Below are positions 1 through 7,414 of a stretch of 47,650 nucleotides of DNA, in pieces. Position numbers and translations under genes: made by a program. The stretch comes from Chloroflexus sp. MS-G (GTDB lineage: Bacteria; Chloroflexota; Chloroflexia; Chloroflexales; Chloroflexaceae), in contig NZ_JPIM01000024.1 in assembly GCF_000735195.1 (NCBI RefSeq), positions 1 to 47,650 on the forward strand, read 5' to 3'. How positions within the stretch are numbered: position 1 is the first letter of the stretch; every line of letters starts with the position of its first letter. The notes below the pieces were generated by a model. The model was not told where the DNA came from. It searched no databases and saw only the letters and a program-made list of their open reading frames with translations.

Positions 1-101
1 GGGATAGTGTCCCTGCTGCGCTCACTATAGGCAAGGAAGGGAAGGATAGTATTCGCACTGTCCTTTTAGCTCACTGCCTCGGCTCCGCTTTCCACCTTTC
101 C

Positions 102-875
102 CTATTGGGAAGAGGAACGCTCACCACTCATCAAAACCGATTGCAATTGCCGCTTCAGGCGGGCAAAAGCTGGATCGGTAACGAGCGAATACGAACGGGG
201 TCGCGGGAGTTCGACCCGCATTTCCAGCGCAATACGCGCCGGACGTGGGGTGAGAACATACACGCGGTCGGCTAGAATCAGGGCTTCATCGATGTCGTGC
301 GTGACCAACAGAACCGTGCGATCCAGTCGATCCCACAATGCCAGTAGCCATTGTTGCAGTTGAGCGCGGGTGAGAGCATCAAGAGCGCCAAACGGTTCGT
401 CGAGGAGCATGATCGGGCGATGCCAGAGCACAGTGCGGAGAAAGGCAGCTCGTTGCCGCATTCCACCCGAAAGCAACGCTGGTCGTGCATCACCCCAACC
501 TTGTAATCCAAAATCAGGCAGCAGAGAACGGGCTTCCTGACGGGCGGCAGCTACATCGCCCCCTTGCACGACTGTGGCCAGAACGGCATTTTCCACTACC
601 GATAACCAGGGCAGTAAGGCGTCACGCTGCGGCATATAGGCGACATGGCCGCGTTGACCGGTCACATCAACACCATCGATAATGACCGCACCGGTATCAG
701 GGAGTTCCAGACCGGCAATAATGTTGAACAATGTTGTCTTCCCACTCCCACTTGGTCCAATGACGGCAACGAACTCACCTGCGGCGACATACATCCTGAT
801 GTCGTCGAGCACCGTTACCATACCGGTTGGGGTGGCGAATGTTTTACGGATCGAATGTAATTCAAGGGTTGCCAT
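102..875 (-). CDS. thiZ: ABC transporter ATPase, thiamine/pyrimidine-precursor uptake (ThiZ-like)
   Basis: Cytoplasmic ATPase of the nitrate/taurine/thiamine-precursor (SsuB/TauB/ThiZ) ABC family, 257 residues, the usual length. Visible motifs: Walker A GPSGSGKTT near residue 40, Q-loop MPQRDALLPW, signature LLSGGMRQR, Walker B IMLLDEPFGALD and H-loop LLVTHDIDEA. It should drive the permease at 2382-3200; the lipoprotein at 1387-2382 and the TPP riboswitch upstream point to thiamine or a pyrimidine precursor as substrate. It is separated from those genes by about 510 bp of repeat-rich DNA, unusual for one operon. No clear Shine-Dalgarno precedes the ATG at 875, so it may be read from a promoter in the gap or leaderless. 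The substrate is inferred from context; the family alone would also allow sulfonates or nitrate. Confidence 0.85.
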   Translation of the reverse strand: MATLELHSIRKTFATPTGMVTVLDDIRMYVAAGEFVAVIGPSGSGKTTLFNIIAGLELPDTGAVIIDGVDVTGQRGHVAYMPQRDALLPWLSVVENAVLATVVQGGDVAAARQEARSLLPDFGLQGWGDARPALLSGGMRQRAAFLRTVLWHRPIMLLDEPFGALDALTRAQLQQWLLALWDRLDRTVLLVTHDIDEALILADRVYVLTPRPARIALEMRVELPRPRSYSLVTDPAFARLKRQLQSVLMSGERSSSQ

Positions 876-1089
876 CGTTTGTCAATCGTACATTGGCACA
901 GCACGGATAATCTACGTCGGTATCATTCTTGCAATCGCCACGTTTCGCTCTTGCTGAACTTTTCCCTTCCTTACAGAGAGTTTCAGAGTTTTCTGTTCGG
1001 GTTGCATTCGATAACCCGACGGTGCAAACCACACAACACCGACGAACGTCAGCGCTTGCCGCAGGAGATCCGCGATCCGTGTGGGTTTG

Positions 1090-1162
1090 CCGGGTGTGCG
1101 GGCCTCTGGCCCGCATTATACAGTGCAGAGCAAGAAACCCTCTGTTAGCCCATCAGCACACC
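1090..1162 (-). repeat. Dispersed intergenic repeat, copy 1
   Basis: Read on the minus strand it starts GGTGTGCTGATG, then runs through GGGTTTC and a TGTATAAT-like stretch into the perfect palindrome GCGGGCC-AGA-GGCCCGC (1098-1114), ending CACCCGG. The copy at 28984-29059 has the same order of blocks; the copy at 34651-34720 is more diverged. All three lie between genes. Confidence 0.6.
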
Positions 1163-1197
1163 ATTGCACCCTACGCCGTTCTCCACTTGCGGCACCT

Positions 1198-1355
1198 CCA
1201 TTCCCCACAAGCGGGGGAATGGAAGGTAGAACTCGGCCCTACGGTACAGGAACAGAAGTGACCGGCGAGGCAACGAGGGCTGGTTAGACCAGCGTCGGAA
1301 CGGGGGGCCGTGCGTCTCCGCACGCACGGTAGAAAAGTTGGGAACTCGGCCGTAC
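1198..1355 (+). mobile_element. Possible group II intron remnant
   Basis: The plus strand contains GGAACGGGGGGCCGTGCG, a short loop, then CGCACGCACGG. This resembles the segment of bacterial group II introns that lies just before the intron-encoded protein, where a GGAGAGCCGTRTGCG-type arm pairs with a CGCACGTACGGTT-type arm. No reverse-transcriptase frame follows and no domain V is recognised, so at most this is a degraded fragment. The resemblance is from memory and could be chance for a GC-rich hairpin. Confidence 0.25.
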
Positions 1356-1386
1356 TCCTCCTCGCCCCGCTCACTTCATACCCGCA

Positions 1387-2382
1387 TCAAGGTAGAAAGT
1401 CATTCGTAAAAGCCTTTTCCGGCTCAATCATTCGGGCAATGAGATTGCGCTCGGCCATCCACTGTGCATAGGCCTGCCAGACCTCCAGTTTCTGCTCCCC
1501 CCAGCGAGGAGCTTCTGCCTGATACTGACCGGCCAGATACTGCTGACTCCGCCGTACTAGCTCTGCATCAAGCTCAGGTACCGCCTTCAACAAAATCTCT
1601 GCCGCAGCAGCCGGTTGCTCGATGGCAAAACGATAGCCGGCACTAGTTGCCACTAGGAAGCGCCGTACCAGATCGGGGTTTTCGGCGACGAGCTTCTCGC
1701 TGGTGATGATAACCGGCGTGTAATAGTCGGGAATGCACTGCACATCATTCATCATCACAATATTCAGAGGGATACCGCGCACCTCAGCCTCTATACCAGT
1801 CCATCCCTTAAAAATCCAGACAAAATCAACCTCATCACGTTCGGTAGCGACAAAAAAATCGGAACTCCCGATGTCAACAAACCGTACCTGGTCGAACTGA
1901 TCGCCAACACCCGCACACTCGAGCAACCCACGAATAACCGCTTCCTCGATTGGTGAACCAAATGCCCCATATTTTTTGCCAATAAAATCGCGTGGGCTGG
2001 TGATACCCTCTTCGACCCGACTGGCAAAACCGCTGGTATTGTGTTGAATGATAGCTGCAATAGAGACAATCGGGACGCCTTCCACCCGAGCCTGAGTGAC
2101 GCCTTCCTGATACGAGATACCAAAATCGAGTCGTCCGGTGGCAACGAGTTGCTCGACCGTACCACCCTCTTGCGCACCGAGAATCTCAACCTGCAACCCT
2201 TGATCTGCATAGTAGCCTTGCATCTGCGCCACGTAGAGACCGGTATGGTTCGTATTTGGCGTCCAGTCTAATCCAATCCGCACCGTAGTTAGGGGCCGCT
2301 CAGGGGTTGCCGGTACAGAAGTAGTGGCATTGCCACAGGCCGTCAAGACGAATATCAGTACAAGTATCAGCCATTTGCGCAT
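1387..2382 (-). CDS. thiY: NMT1/THI5-type substrate-binding lipoprotein (ThiY-like)
   Basis: Periplasmic-type ligand-binding lipoprotein of the NMT1/THI5-like family, which binds pyrimidine precursors of thiamine (for example N-formyl-aminomethylpyrimidine) or related small molecules. The ATG at 2382 is chosen because it gives a classic lipoprotein signal (MRKWLILV... LTAC, lipid-accepting Cys16) and overlaps the permease stop in an ATGA arrangement; a longer frame to 2553 is only overlap with the permease gene. Mature features include VRIGLDWTPNTNHTGLYVAQ, typical of the family's first strand and loop, and SYQEGVTQAR. 331 residues, normal length. Function is well supported by the riboswitch-led operon, but the exact ligand is not. 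Confidence 0.85.
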   Translation of the reverse strand: MRKWLILVLIFVLTACGNATTSVPATPERPLTTVRIGLDWTPNTNHTGLYVAQMQGYYADQGLQVEILGAQEGGTVEQLVATGRLDFGISYQEGVTQARVEGVPIVSIAAIIQHNTSGFASRVEEGITSPRDFIGKKYGAFGSPIEEAVIRGLLECAGVGDQFDQVRFVDIGSSDFFVATERDEVDFVWIFKGWTGIEAEVRGIPLNIVMMNDVQCIPDYYTPVIITSEKLVAENPDLVRRFLVATSAGYRFAIEQPAAAAEILLKAVPELDAELVRRSQQYLAGQYQAEAPRWGEQKLEVWQAYAQWMAERNLIARMIEPEKAFTNDFLP

Positions 2383-3200
2383 CAGTGTTCTCCTTTCCAG
2401 AAGACGATCTTGCGTTCGAGCAAACTTACTAGGGTAAAGAGAACGATAGTTAAAAGCGAAGTGACCAGGGCAGCAACAAAGACCTGATCGGTACGGAAAG
2501 CTCGCAACGAGCGGGCGATATAGACGCCAAGTCCAGTGCTGGCGCCGATCCACTCAGCCAAAACCGCACCAATAACACTGTAGGTAATTGCCACCTTAAT
2601 CCCGGTGAACATAGCAGGCAATGCGGCCCGCAACCGTAACAGGCGCAGCAATTGCCAGTAGTTTGCCCCCATCGCTTCCAGCAAACGGCGCTGATCACGA
2701 TCGGCGTTCTGCAGGCCATCAATTGTGTTCACCACAATGGGAAAGAAGGTCACCAGGGCGACGACGATCACTTTTGGCAAGAGACCAAAGCCAAAACCAA
2801 CGACCAAGAGTGGCGCAATCGCCACAATCGGCACTGTCTGTGAAGTAACCAGCAAAGGGTAGATTGCTCGCCGCAACAGGGGCGATGCATCCAACGCTAT
2901 CCCCAAACTAAAACCGCCGATCAATGCTAAGCTAAAGCCAGGAATGGTGACGGTGAGTGTGGCCAGCGTATGACCGAGCAGGATCGGGAGACTGGCAATC
3001 AGTGTCGTTGCGATCCGTGACGGTGGCGGCAGAAGCCAGTCAGGGATGGTAAGATACCAGACGATGCCTTCCCAGAGGAACAGCAAGAGGATAACGAGTA
3101 GGATTGACGGGCCGTACTCATCCAGACGACGGCGCCATAGCGCACGAGCCGTCGTCGGCGTCGGTGGTACAGAAATTGGGGCAGCAACCTCGTCACTCAT
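2382..3200 (-). CDS. thiX: ABC transporter permease, thiamine/pyrimidine-precursor uptake (ThiX-like)
   Basis: Inner-membrane permease of the BPD_transp_1 superfamily, 272 residues with about six hydrophobic segments, starting with one at roughly residues 32-50. The cytoplasmic coupling loop is visible as EAMGANYWQLLRLLRLRAALP around residues 175-195, the EAA motif that contacts the ATPase. It starts inside the end of the thiamine-binding protein gene (8-bp overlap) and its stop overlaps the lipoprotein start, so the three genes are translationally coupled. It should pair with the ATPase at 102-875. Confidence 0.88.
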   Translation of the reverse strand: MSDEVAAPISVPPTPTTARALWRRRLDEYGPSILLVILLLFLWEGIVWYLTIPDWLLPPPSRIATTLIASLPILLGHTLATLTVTIPGFSLALIGGFSLGIALDASPLLRRAIYPLLVTSQTVPIVAIAPLLVVGFGFGLLPKVIVVALVTFFPIVVNTIDGLQNADRDQRRLLEAMGANYWQLLRLLRLRAALPAMFTGIKVAITYSVIGAVLAEWIGASTGLGVYIARSLRAFRTDQVFVAALVTSLLTIVLFTLVSLLERKIVFWKGEH

Positions 3201-3486
3201 ACTTCGCTAGCTTTTCGGCAATTGAAGAACCGTTCGGATCGTAGTCCACCTTAATCAGGGTAAACACACGACTGGCGCCAGCCGCCAGGACGGCTTCTTG
3301 AGCTTGCTTGATGACAGCCATAATGGCATCGTAATCACCTTCAATCGTCGTTTCCATCGGCCCGACCCGGTACGGCAGACCGCTTGCAGCCACGACAGCG
3401 ATAGCAGCATCAACTGCGGCATAGGTTGTTGCCTTATCGGGCAAACCACCGGGCAATACTTCAAAGCTGACAGTGATTGAGGCCAT
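3193..3486 (-). CDS. Thiamine-binding protein, MTH1187/YkoF family
   Basis: A 97-residue protein of the MTH1187/YkoF-like (former DUF77) family: ASITVSFEVLPGG at the start, the central PYRVGPMETTIEGDYD and the C-terminal RVFTLIKVDYD. Members form small ferredoxin-like-fold oligomers; some bind thiamine or its pyrimidine. A spaced GGGAG precedes the ATG at 3486. It is the first gene after the TPP riboswitch, which fits a cytoplasmic thiamine-binding or delivery role for the adjacent transporter. Biochemical function is inferred from family and context. Confidence 0.85.
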   Translation of the reverse strand: MASITVSFEVLPGGLPDKATTYAAVDAAIAVVAASGLPYRVGPMETTIEGDYDAIMAVIKQAQEAVLAAGASRVFTLIKVDYDPNGSSIAEKLAKYE

Positions 3487-3515
3487 CGTTCACTCCCTTC
3501 GATTGACGAACTCCG

Positions 3516-3558
3516 AAAAACAAAATACCGCCATTCCGACGGTAGGGAATGACGGTAT
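3516..3558 (-). terminator. Intrinsic terminator of the TPP riboswitch
   Basis: On the minus strand a 13-bp stem (3546-3558 with 3525-3537, one G-U pair, loop of 8) is followed by TTTGTTTTT. It lies between the riboswitch aptamer and the first gene, the normal place for a regulated terminator. Ligand-bound aptamer would favour this hairpin and stop transcription when TPP is plentiful. Confidence 0.85.
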
Positions 3559-3562
3559 TAAA

Positions 3563-3664
3563 ACCCGTGAAACCTCCCTCCGCTGGCATAACCCAGATCA
3601 GGTTCAAAGGGTCAGCGGCATCTGTCGGGCCGCACTCTCAGCCGGACTCTTCCGGCTCCCCCGG
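3563..3664 (-). promoter_or_regulatory. TPP riboswitch (THI element)
   Basis: The minus strand carries the two conserved TPP-aptamer boxes: CCGGCTGAGAGTGCGGC (the CTGAGA pyrimidine-sensor loop) and, after a GC-rich variable arm, ACCCTTTGAACCTGATCTGG followed by GTTATGCCAGCGGAGGGA. The outer helix is formed by GGGAGCC-side and GGTTTC-side sequences. It is preceded by a consensus promoter and followed by an intrinsic terminator, so it controls transcription of the 3486-1387 genes. Confidence 0.95.
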
Positions 3665-3686
3665 TTGTGCAGATGATTTTGGAAAA

Positions 3687-3715
3687 ATAATAGAAGGAAT
3701 TTGAATGGCTGTCAA
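3687..3715 (-). promoter_or_regulatory. Sigma70-type promoter of the thiamine operon
   Basis: Minus strand: -35 TTGACA (3710-3715), 17-bp spacer, -10 TATTAT (3687-3692). Expected transcript start near 3680, about 15 nt before the TPP aptamer. Confidence 0.8.
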
Positions 3716-4033
3716 GCAGCTTGCGCAGGCTGAGGGCTGTTCAACGTTTGCACCCGACCGGCCTGGCCGGATTGCTGTGCGCTCAGAAAGATGCTGCTTC
3801 CAGCGCTGACGAGCAGGTGCTGCTCTGGTCAAAGTTGATAACATCGGCAAGCTCCTCACCTTCCCTGCATACCTCGTTCACTCCCACACGTAAGGAGGGA
3901 AAGAGAGAGTTATGGCGGACGGTTGGCAGCCACTCTTGCTGCTCGTACCCCATTTTTCAGCAACCGCATAAAGGTGAAGAGAGCACTCTCTCACTCGAAT
4001 AAAAATCGGCGACAGCATTATAGCAGTCGCCTC
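3716..4033. other. Gene-free stretch between thiamine operon promoter and tRNA
   Basis: About 320 bp with no frame that resembles a protein and no recognised RNA. It has some short palindromic strings (for example CCGGCCTGGCCGG near 3757) but no repeat that I can match elsewhere in the window. Confidence 0.5.
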
Positions 4034-4108
4034 TGGTGGGCCGCCTCGGATTCGAACCGAGAACCTGTCGGTTATGAGCCGATTGCTCTGCCGTTGAGCT
4101 AGCGGCCC
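4034..4108 (-). tRNA. tRNA with CAU anticodon (tRNA-Met, or lysidine-type tRNA-Ile)
   Basis: The minus strand folds as a complete cloverleaf: acceptor arm GGGCCGC/GCGGCCC, D-arm with TAGCTCAACGGCAGAGC, anticodon loop CTCATAA (anticodon CAT), T-arm CTCGG-TTCGAAT-CCGAG, discriminator A and an encoded CCA. The short D-loop is fine for an elongator tRNA. From sequence alone elongator Met and Ile(k2C) cannot be fully separated; it lacks initiator features such as a 1-72 mismatch and the GGG/CCC anticodon stem. Confidence 0.93.
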
Positions 4109-4117
4109 GTCAGCCTT

Positions 4118-4147
4118 ATTATAGCCGCAGATACAGCTTGCCGTCAA
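4118..4147 (-). promoter_or_regulatory. Promoter of the tRNA-CAU gene
   Basis: Minus strand: -35 TTGACG (4142-4147), 18-bp spacer, -10 TATAAT (4118-4123), ten bases before the tRNA 5' end. Confidence 0.75.
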
Positions 4148-4211
4148 TGCGCCACGTGGCACAGTCGGGGCTTTAGGCATTGTCAGATTTTGGTCGTGTT
4201 CGTCAGGAGAT

Positions 4212-4318
4212 CGGTTGGGGCGCAGGCGCCGCTGCGCCCGTCCACGGGGATACATCCGTTGCACCGCTACCCACTCCGACAATGGTCGCGAGGTTGGGGC
4301 AAGGCAGTGCCTCGCCAC
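4212..4318. repeat. GC-palindrome intergenic repeat cluster (site 1)
   Basis: Two palindromic modules: a GGGCGCAG-GCGCC-GCTGCGCCC block (about 4217-4239) followed by GATACATCCG, and GGGGCAAGGCAGTGCCTCGCC (about 4296-4316). The same two module types, in reverse order, occur at 35589-35717, where a similar TTGTATCCG follows the first block. They belong to no gene. The rest of 4148-4408 shows nothing recognisable. Confidence 0.5.
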
Positions 4319-4408
4319 GACTGATAGGGTTCATCCGTCGTGGACGTGACTATTTCCTCAGCGTAGTTGCGACTACGAACACAAACTGAAATGAAGATGC
4401 TTACGTAC

Positions 4409-4443
4409 ACGAAAGGGATACGGCGTTACCGCATCCCTTTCGT
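4409..4443. terminator. Strong stem-loop downstream of the HU gene
   Basis: ACGAAAGGGATACGG (4409-4423) pairs with CCGCATCCCTTTCGT (4429-4443), a 15-bp stem with one G-T pair. It sits 30 bp past the HU stop codon. There is no clear T-run on the minus side, so it may act as transcript end stabiliser rather than a strict intrinsic terminator. Confidence 0.55.
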
Positions 4444-4473
4444 TGTTCCTCATATTGGTCTGACAGGCCCAGC

Positions 4474-4749
4474 CTAGCCCTTTACCGCTTCTTTCAACGT
4501 GCTACTGGCACTGAAGCCAGGGGTCTTCGTGGCGGGAATGCGTATCTTCTCACCAGTTTGCGGATTAACCCCATCGCGTTCCTGGCGGGTGCGTACTTCA
4601 AACGTCCCGAAACCGGTAAGTGTCACCTTCTCACCACGGGCCAGCGCCTCAGTAATCACATCGAGTGCAGCGTCAATGATCTGCTTCGTCTCTTTCTGTG
4701 AAACCTTCGCCCGCTCAGCTACCGCCTTGATAAAATCCGTCTTCTGCAT
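4474..4749 (-). CDS. hup: DNA-binding protein HU
   Basis: Nucleoid protein of the HU/IHF family, 91 residues. The N-terminal QKTDFIKAVAERAKVS and the beta-arm motif GFGTFEVRTRQERDGVNPQT are diagnostic; the arm tip has the usual NPQTG. It wraps and bends DNA as a dimer. The ATG at 4749 is preferred because AAGGAGG lies eight bases upstream; the frame extends seven codons further without support. Single-gene unit, with a strong stem-loop after its stop. Confidence 0.95.
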   Translation of the reverse strand: MQKTDFIKAVAERAKVSQKETKQIIDAALDVITEALARGEKVTLTGFGTFEVRTRQERDGVNPQTGEKIRIPATKTPGFSASSTLKEAVKG

Positions 4750-4873
4750 TGGTGCAGTCCTCCTTAACATCCATTCACAACAACCTTTTCAGAAAGCAGT
4801 ATACCGTATCTGTCAAGACCTTTATCCCTTGCTGATGCGCCAAATGGCTTTTGAAACTTATCAACCGACTTTT

Positions 4874-4920
4874 ATGGCTTTGTAATGAGCAAAAACGATT
4901 TCTACTCATCACAAAGCCAT
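4874..4920. other. Long inverted repeat between HU and the GTPase operon
   Basis: ATGGCTTTGTAATGAG (4874-4889) pairs with CTCATCACAAAGCCAT (4905-4920): 16-nt arms with a single mismatch around a 15-nt AT-rich loop. It lies just after the GTPase stop codon and upstream of hup. No adjacent T-run on either strand, so it could be a transcript-end stem-loop or a protein-binding site. Confidence 0.6.
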
Positions 4921-4938
4921 GCCAAAAATGAAGCGCAT

Positions 4939-5469
4939 TTAATCTTCGCTGCGCTCTTGGATTACGTAAAGTAATTCAAGCAGCACATTTTTGACGCTCT
5001 CCCGATCAGTTGCGGTACAGGGTAACACTTTAATGTGCGGTGGTTGACGCAACGCCAGACGCAACTCTTCTGGCGACCACGCATTAGGGCGATCCTGCTT
5101 ATTGGCCGCAATCACATACGGTGTATCGCGGTACGAGACGAAAAAATCGATGATTCGGTTCGTCTCTCGGAACGTTTCGGGGCGCGTACTATCGACCAGG
5201 ATCACCAGACCAAGCATACCTTCGGCCAGGATCTCCCACATAAAGTCGAAGCGTTTTTGTCCCGGTGTTCCAAAGAGATGGAGCACGAGATCATCAGAGA
5301 TCGCGATGCGCCCAAAATCCATCGCGACAGTTGTTTCCTTCTTGATCAGTCGAGTATCGTCGGTCGCCCGGCGCTCCGTAGAGACAACCTCAATTTCCGA
5401 GATCGTCTTAATAAACTCGGTTTTGCCGGCGTTCACGGCGCCGCTGATCACCATCTTTACCGTCTGCAC
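4939..5469 (-). CDS. MglA/Arf-like small GTPase
   Basis: Bacterial Ras-like small GTPase, 176 residues. G1 is GAVNAGKT (residues 10-17), switch region KKETTVAMDFGRI, G3 is LFGTPGQKRF (67-70 GTPG, lacking the usual Asp, as in this bacterial family), G4 is NKQD (123-126), G5 CTAT near 151. Such proteins act as molecular switches for polarity, motility or signalling. The GTG at 5469 is chosen because CGGAGG is suitably spaced and the G1 box then falls at the normal position; an ATG at 5538 would overlap the neighbour and adds no conserved sequence. It follows the PATAN-domain gene by 31 bp, a pairing seen for GTPase modules, so a joint signalling role is inferred. Confidence 0.88.
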   Translation of the reverse strand: MQTVKMVISGAVNAGKTEFIKTISEIEVVSTERRATDDTRLIKKETTVAMDFGRIAISDDLVLHLFGTPGQKRFDFMWEILAEGMLGLVILVDSTRPETFRETNRIIDFFVSYRDTPYVIAANKQDRPNAWSPEELRLALRQPPHIKVLPCTATDRESVKNVLLELLYVIQERSED

Positions 5470-5500
5470 ACAGCCCTCCGCTCCGATGCTCCGGCCCCAG

Positions 5501-6313
5501 CTACATGCTGCGGATCCGATTGATGATCCGGTTAACAAGGCTCTTCTTTAGACGCGGCTGTTCGACCGGTGGCATACCGGCAGCCAGCACACGCTGTCGC
5601 TTGACCAACTCCAGCATTCCGGCGGTCAGAAAACCGTAGACCGCACGGCACACATCAAAATCGCTCAACCCAGTCTTTTGAGCAATTTCAGCCAGGGTAT
5701 CACGACCATTAATCCGGGCAAAGACCTTCCACTCATCAGGGGCAAGGCGCATACCCTTGAGCTTTTCCCCTGGAGGCGCCAGAAAACGAGGCACCAGGTC
5801 GGTCGATGGAATGCGATCGCGAATGCGTTCCCATTCATCGATCCGTCGTACCCCCTCCATAATCAGGTGATCAATCGAAATGGGCGTCGGCGCCAGTGGG
5901 GCATCAGGCGCCGGACGCTGATTATGCTCGAAGAGAAAATCTCCTTCGGGCCAGGCAAATAACCCGTACACCGACTGCTCGGTATGGCTCATCAGGGCTT
6001 GTTGCAACCGATCAGCACTCACCAGACCAGTATCGATCAGAATCTGGCTGAGTGTCAGGCCATTCCCACGTTCGGCTAACAGCCGACAGGCTTGAGCCAC
6101 TTGATCTGCGTTGAGCACACCGAGTCGTACCAGCAATTCAGGTTTTTCATCCTCTGGACGACGCGCTGCTAACAGTAATTTTCCCTTCTCAAAATACAGG
6201 CGAGCCATCTGATCATTATGCGACAGATGCAAAGCACCCGTTTTATACCCGCGATCAACGAGCGAGAGAAAGTCTGAGAGACTGAAATCACGGATATTTC
6301 CCACCAATGCCAT
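5501..6313 (-). CDS. PATAN (DUF4388) domain protein, GTPase partner
   Basis: 270-residue protein whose N-terminus ALVGNIRDFSLSDFLSLVDRGYKTGALHL, with ARLYFEKGKLLLA following, is typical of the PATAN/DUF4388 domain found in response-regulator-like and GTPase-linked signalling proteins. The C-terminal half (from about residue 190) has a winged-helix-like pattern DEWKVFARINGRDTLAEIAQKTGLSDFDVCRAVYGFL. Start at 6313 has GGAGG six bases upstream; the longer frame into 6472 lies inside the next gene. It and the downstream GTPase likely form an operon controlling motility or another surface process; the actual target cannot be read from sequence. Confidence 0.82.
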   Translation of the reverse strand: MALVGNIRDFSLSDFLSLVDRGYKTGALHLSHNDQMARLYFEKGKLLLAARRPEDEKPELLVRLGVLNADQVAQACRLLAERGNGLTLSQILIDTGLVSADRLQQALMSHTEQSVYGLFAWPEGDFLFEHNQRPAPDAPLAPTPISIDHLIMEGVRRIDEWERIRDRIPSTDLVPRFLAPPGEKLKGMRLAPDEWKVFARINGRDTLAEIAQKTGLSDFDVCRAVYGFLTAGMLELVKRQRVLAAGMPPVEQPRLKKSLVNRIINRIRSM

Positions 6314-6353
6314 ACATTCCTCCGCTATCGCGGGTCTTGCATCATTGTTTCTA

Positions 6354-7289
6354 TCAGGTCGTTGGTTGCGTATCGACCATTCCAACCATTTTATCTGCGA
6401 GTGATGCTGGTTGAGGCTGGACAGACTGATCGGCAGCCAGTACCGGCTCGAACGCAGCAATCGCTGTAGCAATCATATCATCATTTGGCTCACGTGTTGT
6501 CAGATATTGGGCGGCCAACGTCGGCGCCAATAACCAGCGCACCCACGGGCGATGGTAGTGATTGGCAGCCAGTTGTTGTACTTCATAGGCGACTGCTGCC
6601 ACCAATGGGATCAGGATAATGCGAGCAAGAATGCGCTGCCAGACCGGTAGTCCTGAAACTGATAGAAAGATCAGAAAACCAATAAGTGCTACCGCGAGGA
6701 GGAAACTAGTACCACAGCGTGGATGAATCCGACTGCACTGTCGTACCAATTCTACTGTCAGCGGTAAGCCCGCCTCATACGCATTGATCACCTTGTGTTC
6801 GGCGCCGTGATAGCCGAATACACGATGAATGTCGGGAATGCGGCCAATGGCCACAATGTAGGCGACGACCAGCGCCAGATTGATGCATGCCTCAACGGCT
6901 TCGCGCAAGAGGACCGGCGTCCCTAGCTGGCCGATGGCATTCGCCACCAGCGACGGCAACACTACGAAGATACCAATAGCAATAGCGATGGTTACACCGA
7001 AGATCAGGGTCTGCACTAGGGGCGACACCTGATCGTTCTCATCGGCAGCCACGACCGAGGCCGAAAAATCAAGGGCCTGACGACCAATAGTGAAGGCTTC
7101 GGCCAAAGCGGTAAATCCGCGCAGCAACGGCCAGCGTTGCCAGCGTGCGTGACGGGCAGGGATAGGCAGATCAAGCCGGGCAAAACTCCCATCAGGACGG
7201 CGCACGACAACCGTCGCTTGCCGACGACCGCGCATCATAACACCTTCAAGAACTGCCTGCCCACCGTATTTAAACTGTTGTCCACTCAT
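6354..7289 (-). CDS. YqhQ-like DUF1385 membrane protein
   Basis: DUF1385 family, related to YqhQ, 311 residues. Diagnostic segments are YGGQAVLEGVMMRG at the N-terminus and the HGAEHKVINAYE motif near the middle, with HPRCGTSFLL after it; the His and Cys residues suggest metal binding. At least four hydrophobic segments between about residues 100 and 230. The ATG at 7289 is used because the upstream alternative is a TTG. The biochemical role of the family is not established. Its C-terminus ends 40 bp before the PATAN gene, so the three may be co-transcribed. Confidence 0.85.
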   Translation of the reverse strand: MSGQQFKYGGQAVLEGVMMRGRRQATVVVRRPDGSFARLDLPIPARHARWQRWPLLRGFTALAEAFTIGRQALDFSASVVAADENDQVSPLVQTLIFGVTIAIAIGIFVVLPSLVANAIGQLGTPVLLREAVEACINLALVVAYIVAIGRIPDIHRVFGYHGAEHKVINAYEAGLPLTVELVRQCSRIHPRCGTSFLLAVALIGFLIFLSVSGLPVWQRILARIILIPLVAAVAYEVQQLAANHYHRPWVRWLLAPTLAAQYLTTREPNDDMIATAIAAFEPVLAADQSVQPQPASLADKMVGMVDTQPTT

Positions 7290-7414
7290 GCCTGCTTTGC
7301 TCGTGTCTGCCCGTTTACGCAACGAGTAAAGTCTACTATCCTCTATCTTACCATGCCATCAGGCACCACATTGTATCAAAATTGGGTATTCTTCCATTGT
7401 TTATCAGCAGCACA

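Larger units (their letters stand above)
876..1386. other. Gene-free 511-bp gap inside the thiamine-uptake cluster
   Basis: No credible coding sequence on either strand. It holds one copy of a dispersed intergenic repeat (1090-1162), a 9-bp-arm hairpin at 1198-1222 (CCATTCCCC with GGGGAATGG), and a GC-rich hairpin at 1308-1329 (CCGTGCGT with ACGCACGG). The short string aactcggcc[c/g]tac occurs twice, near 1230 and near 1342. The stretch separates the ATPase from its likely partner genes, so it looks inserted or remodelled. Confidence 0.6.

Noticed and set aside
1791..2210. 139-codon minus-strand frame inside the lipoprotein gene
   Set aside because: Alternative frame of the NMT1-like gene with no homology-like features.
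3878..4318. 146-codon minus-strand frame across the tRNA and repeat
   Set aside because: It runs through the tRNA-CAU gene and palindromic repeats, so it is not a gene.
4800..4830. TTGACA followed by TATACT before hup as a promoter
   Set aside because: The two boxes are only seven bases apart, so they cannot form a normal -35/-10 pair.
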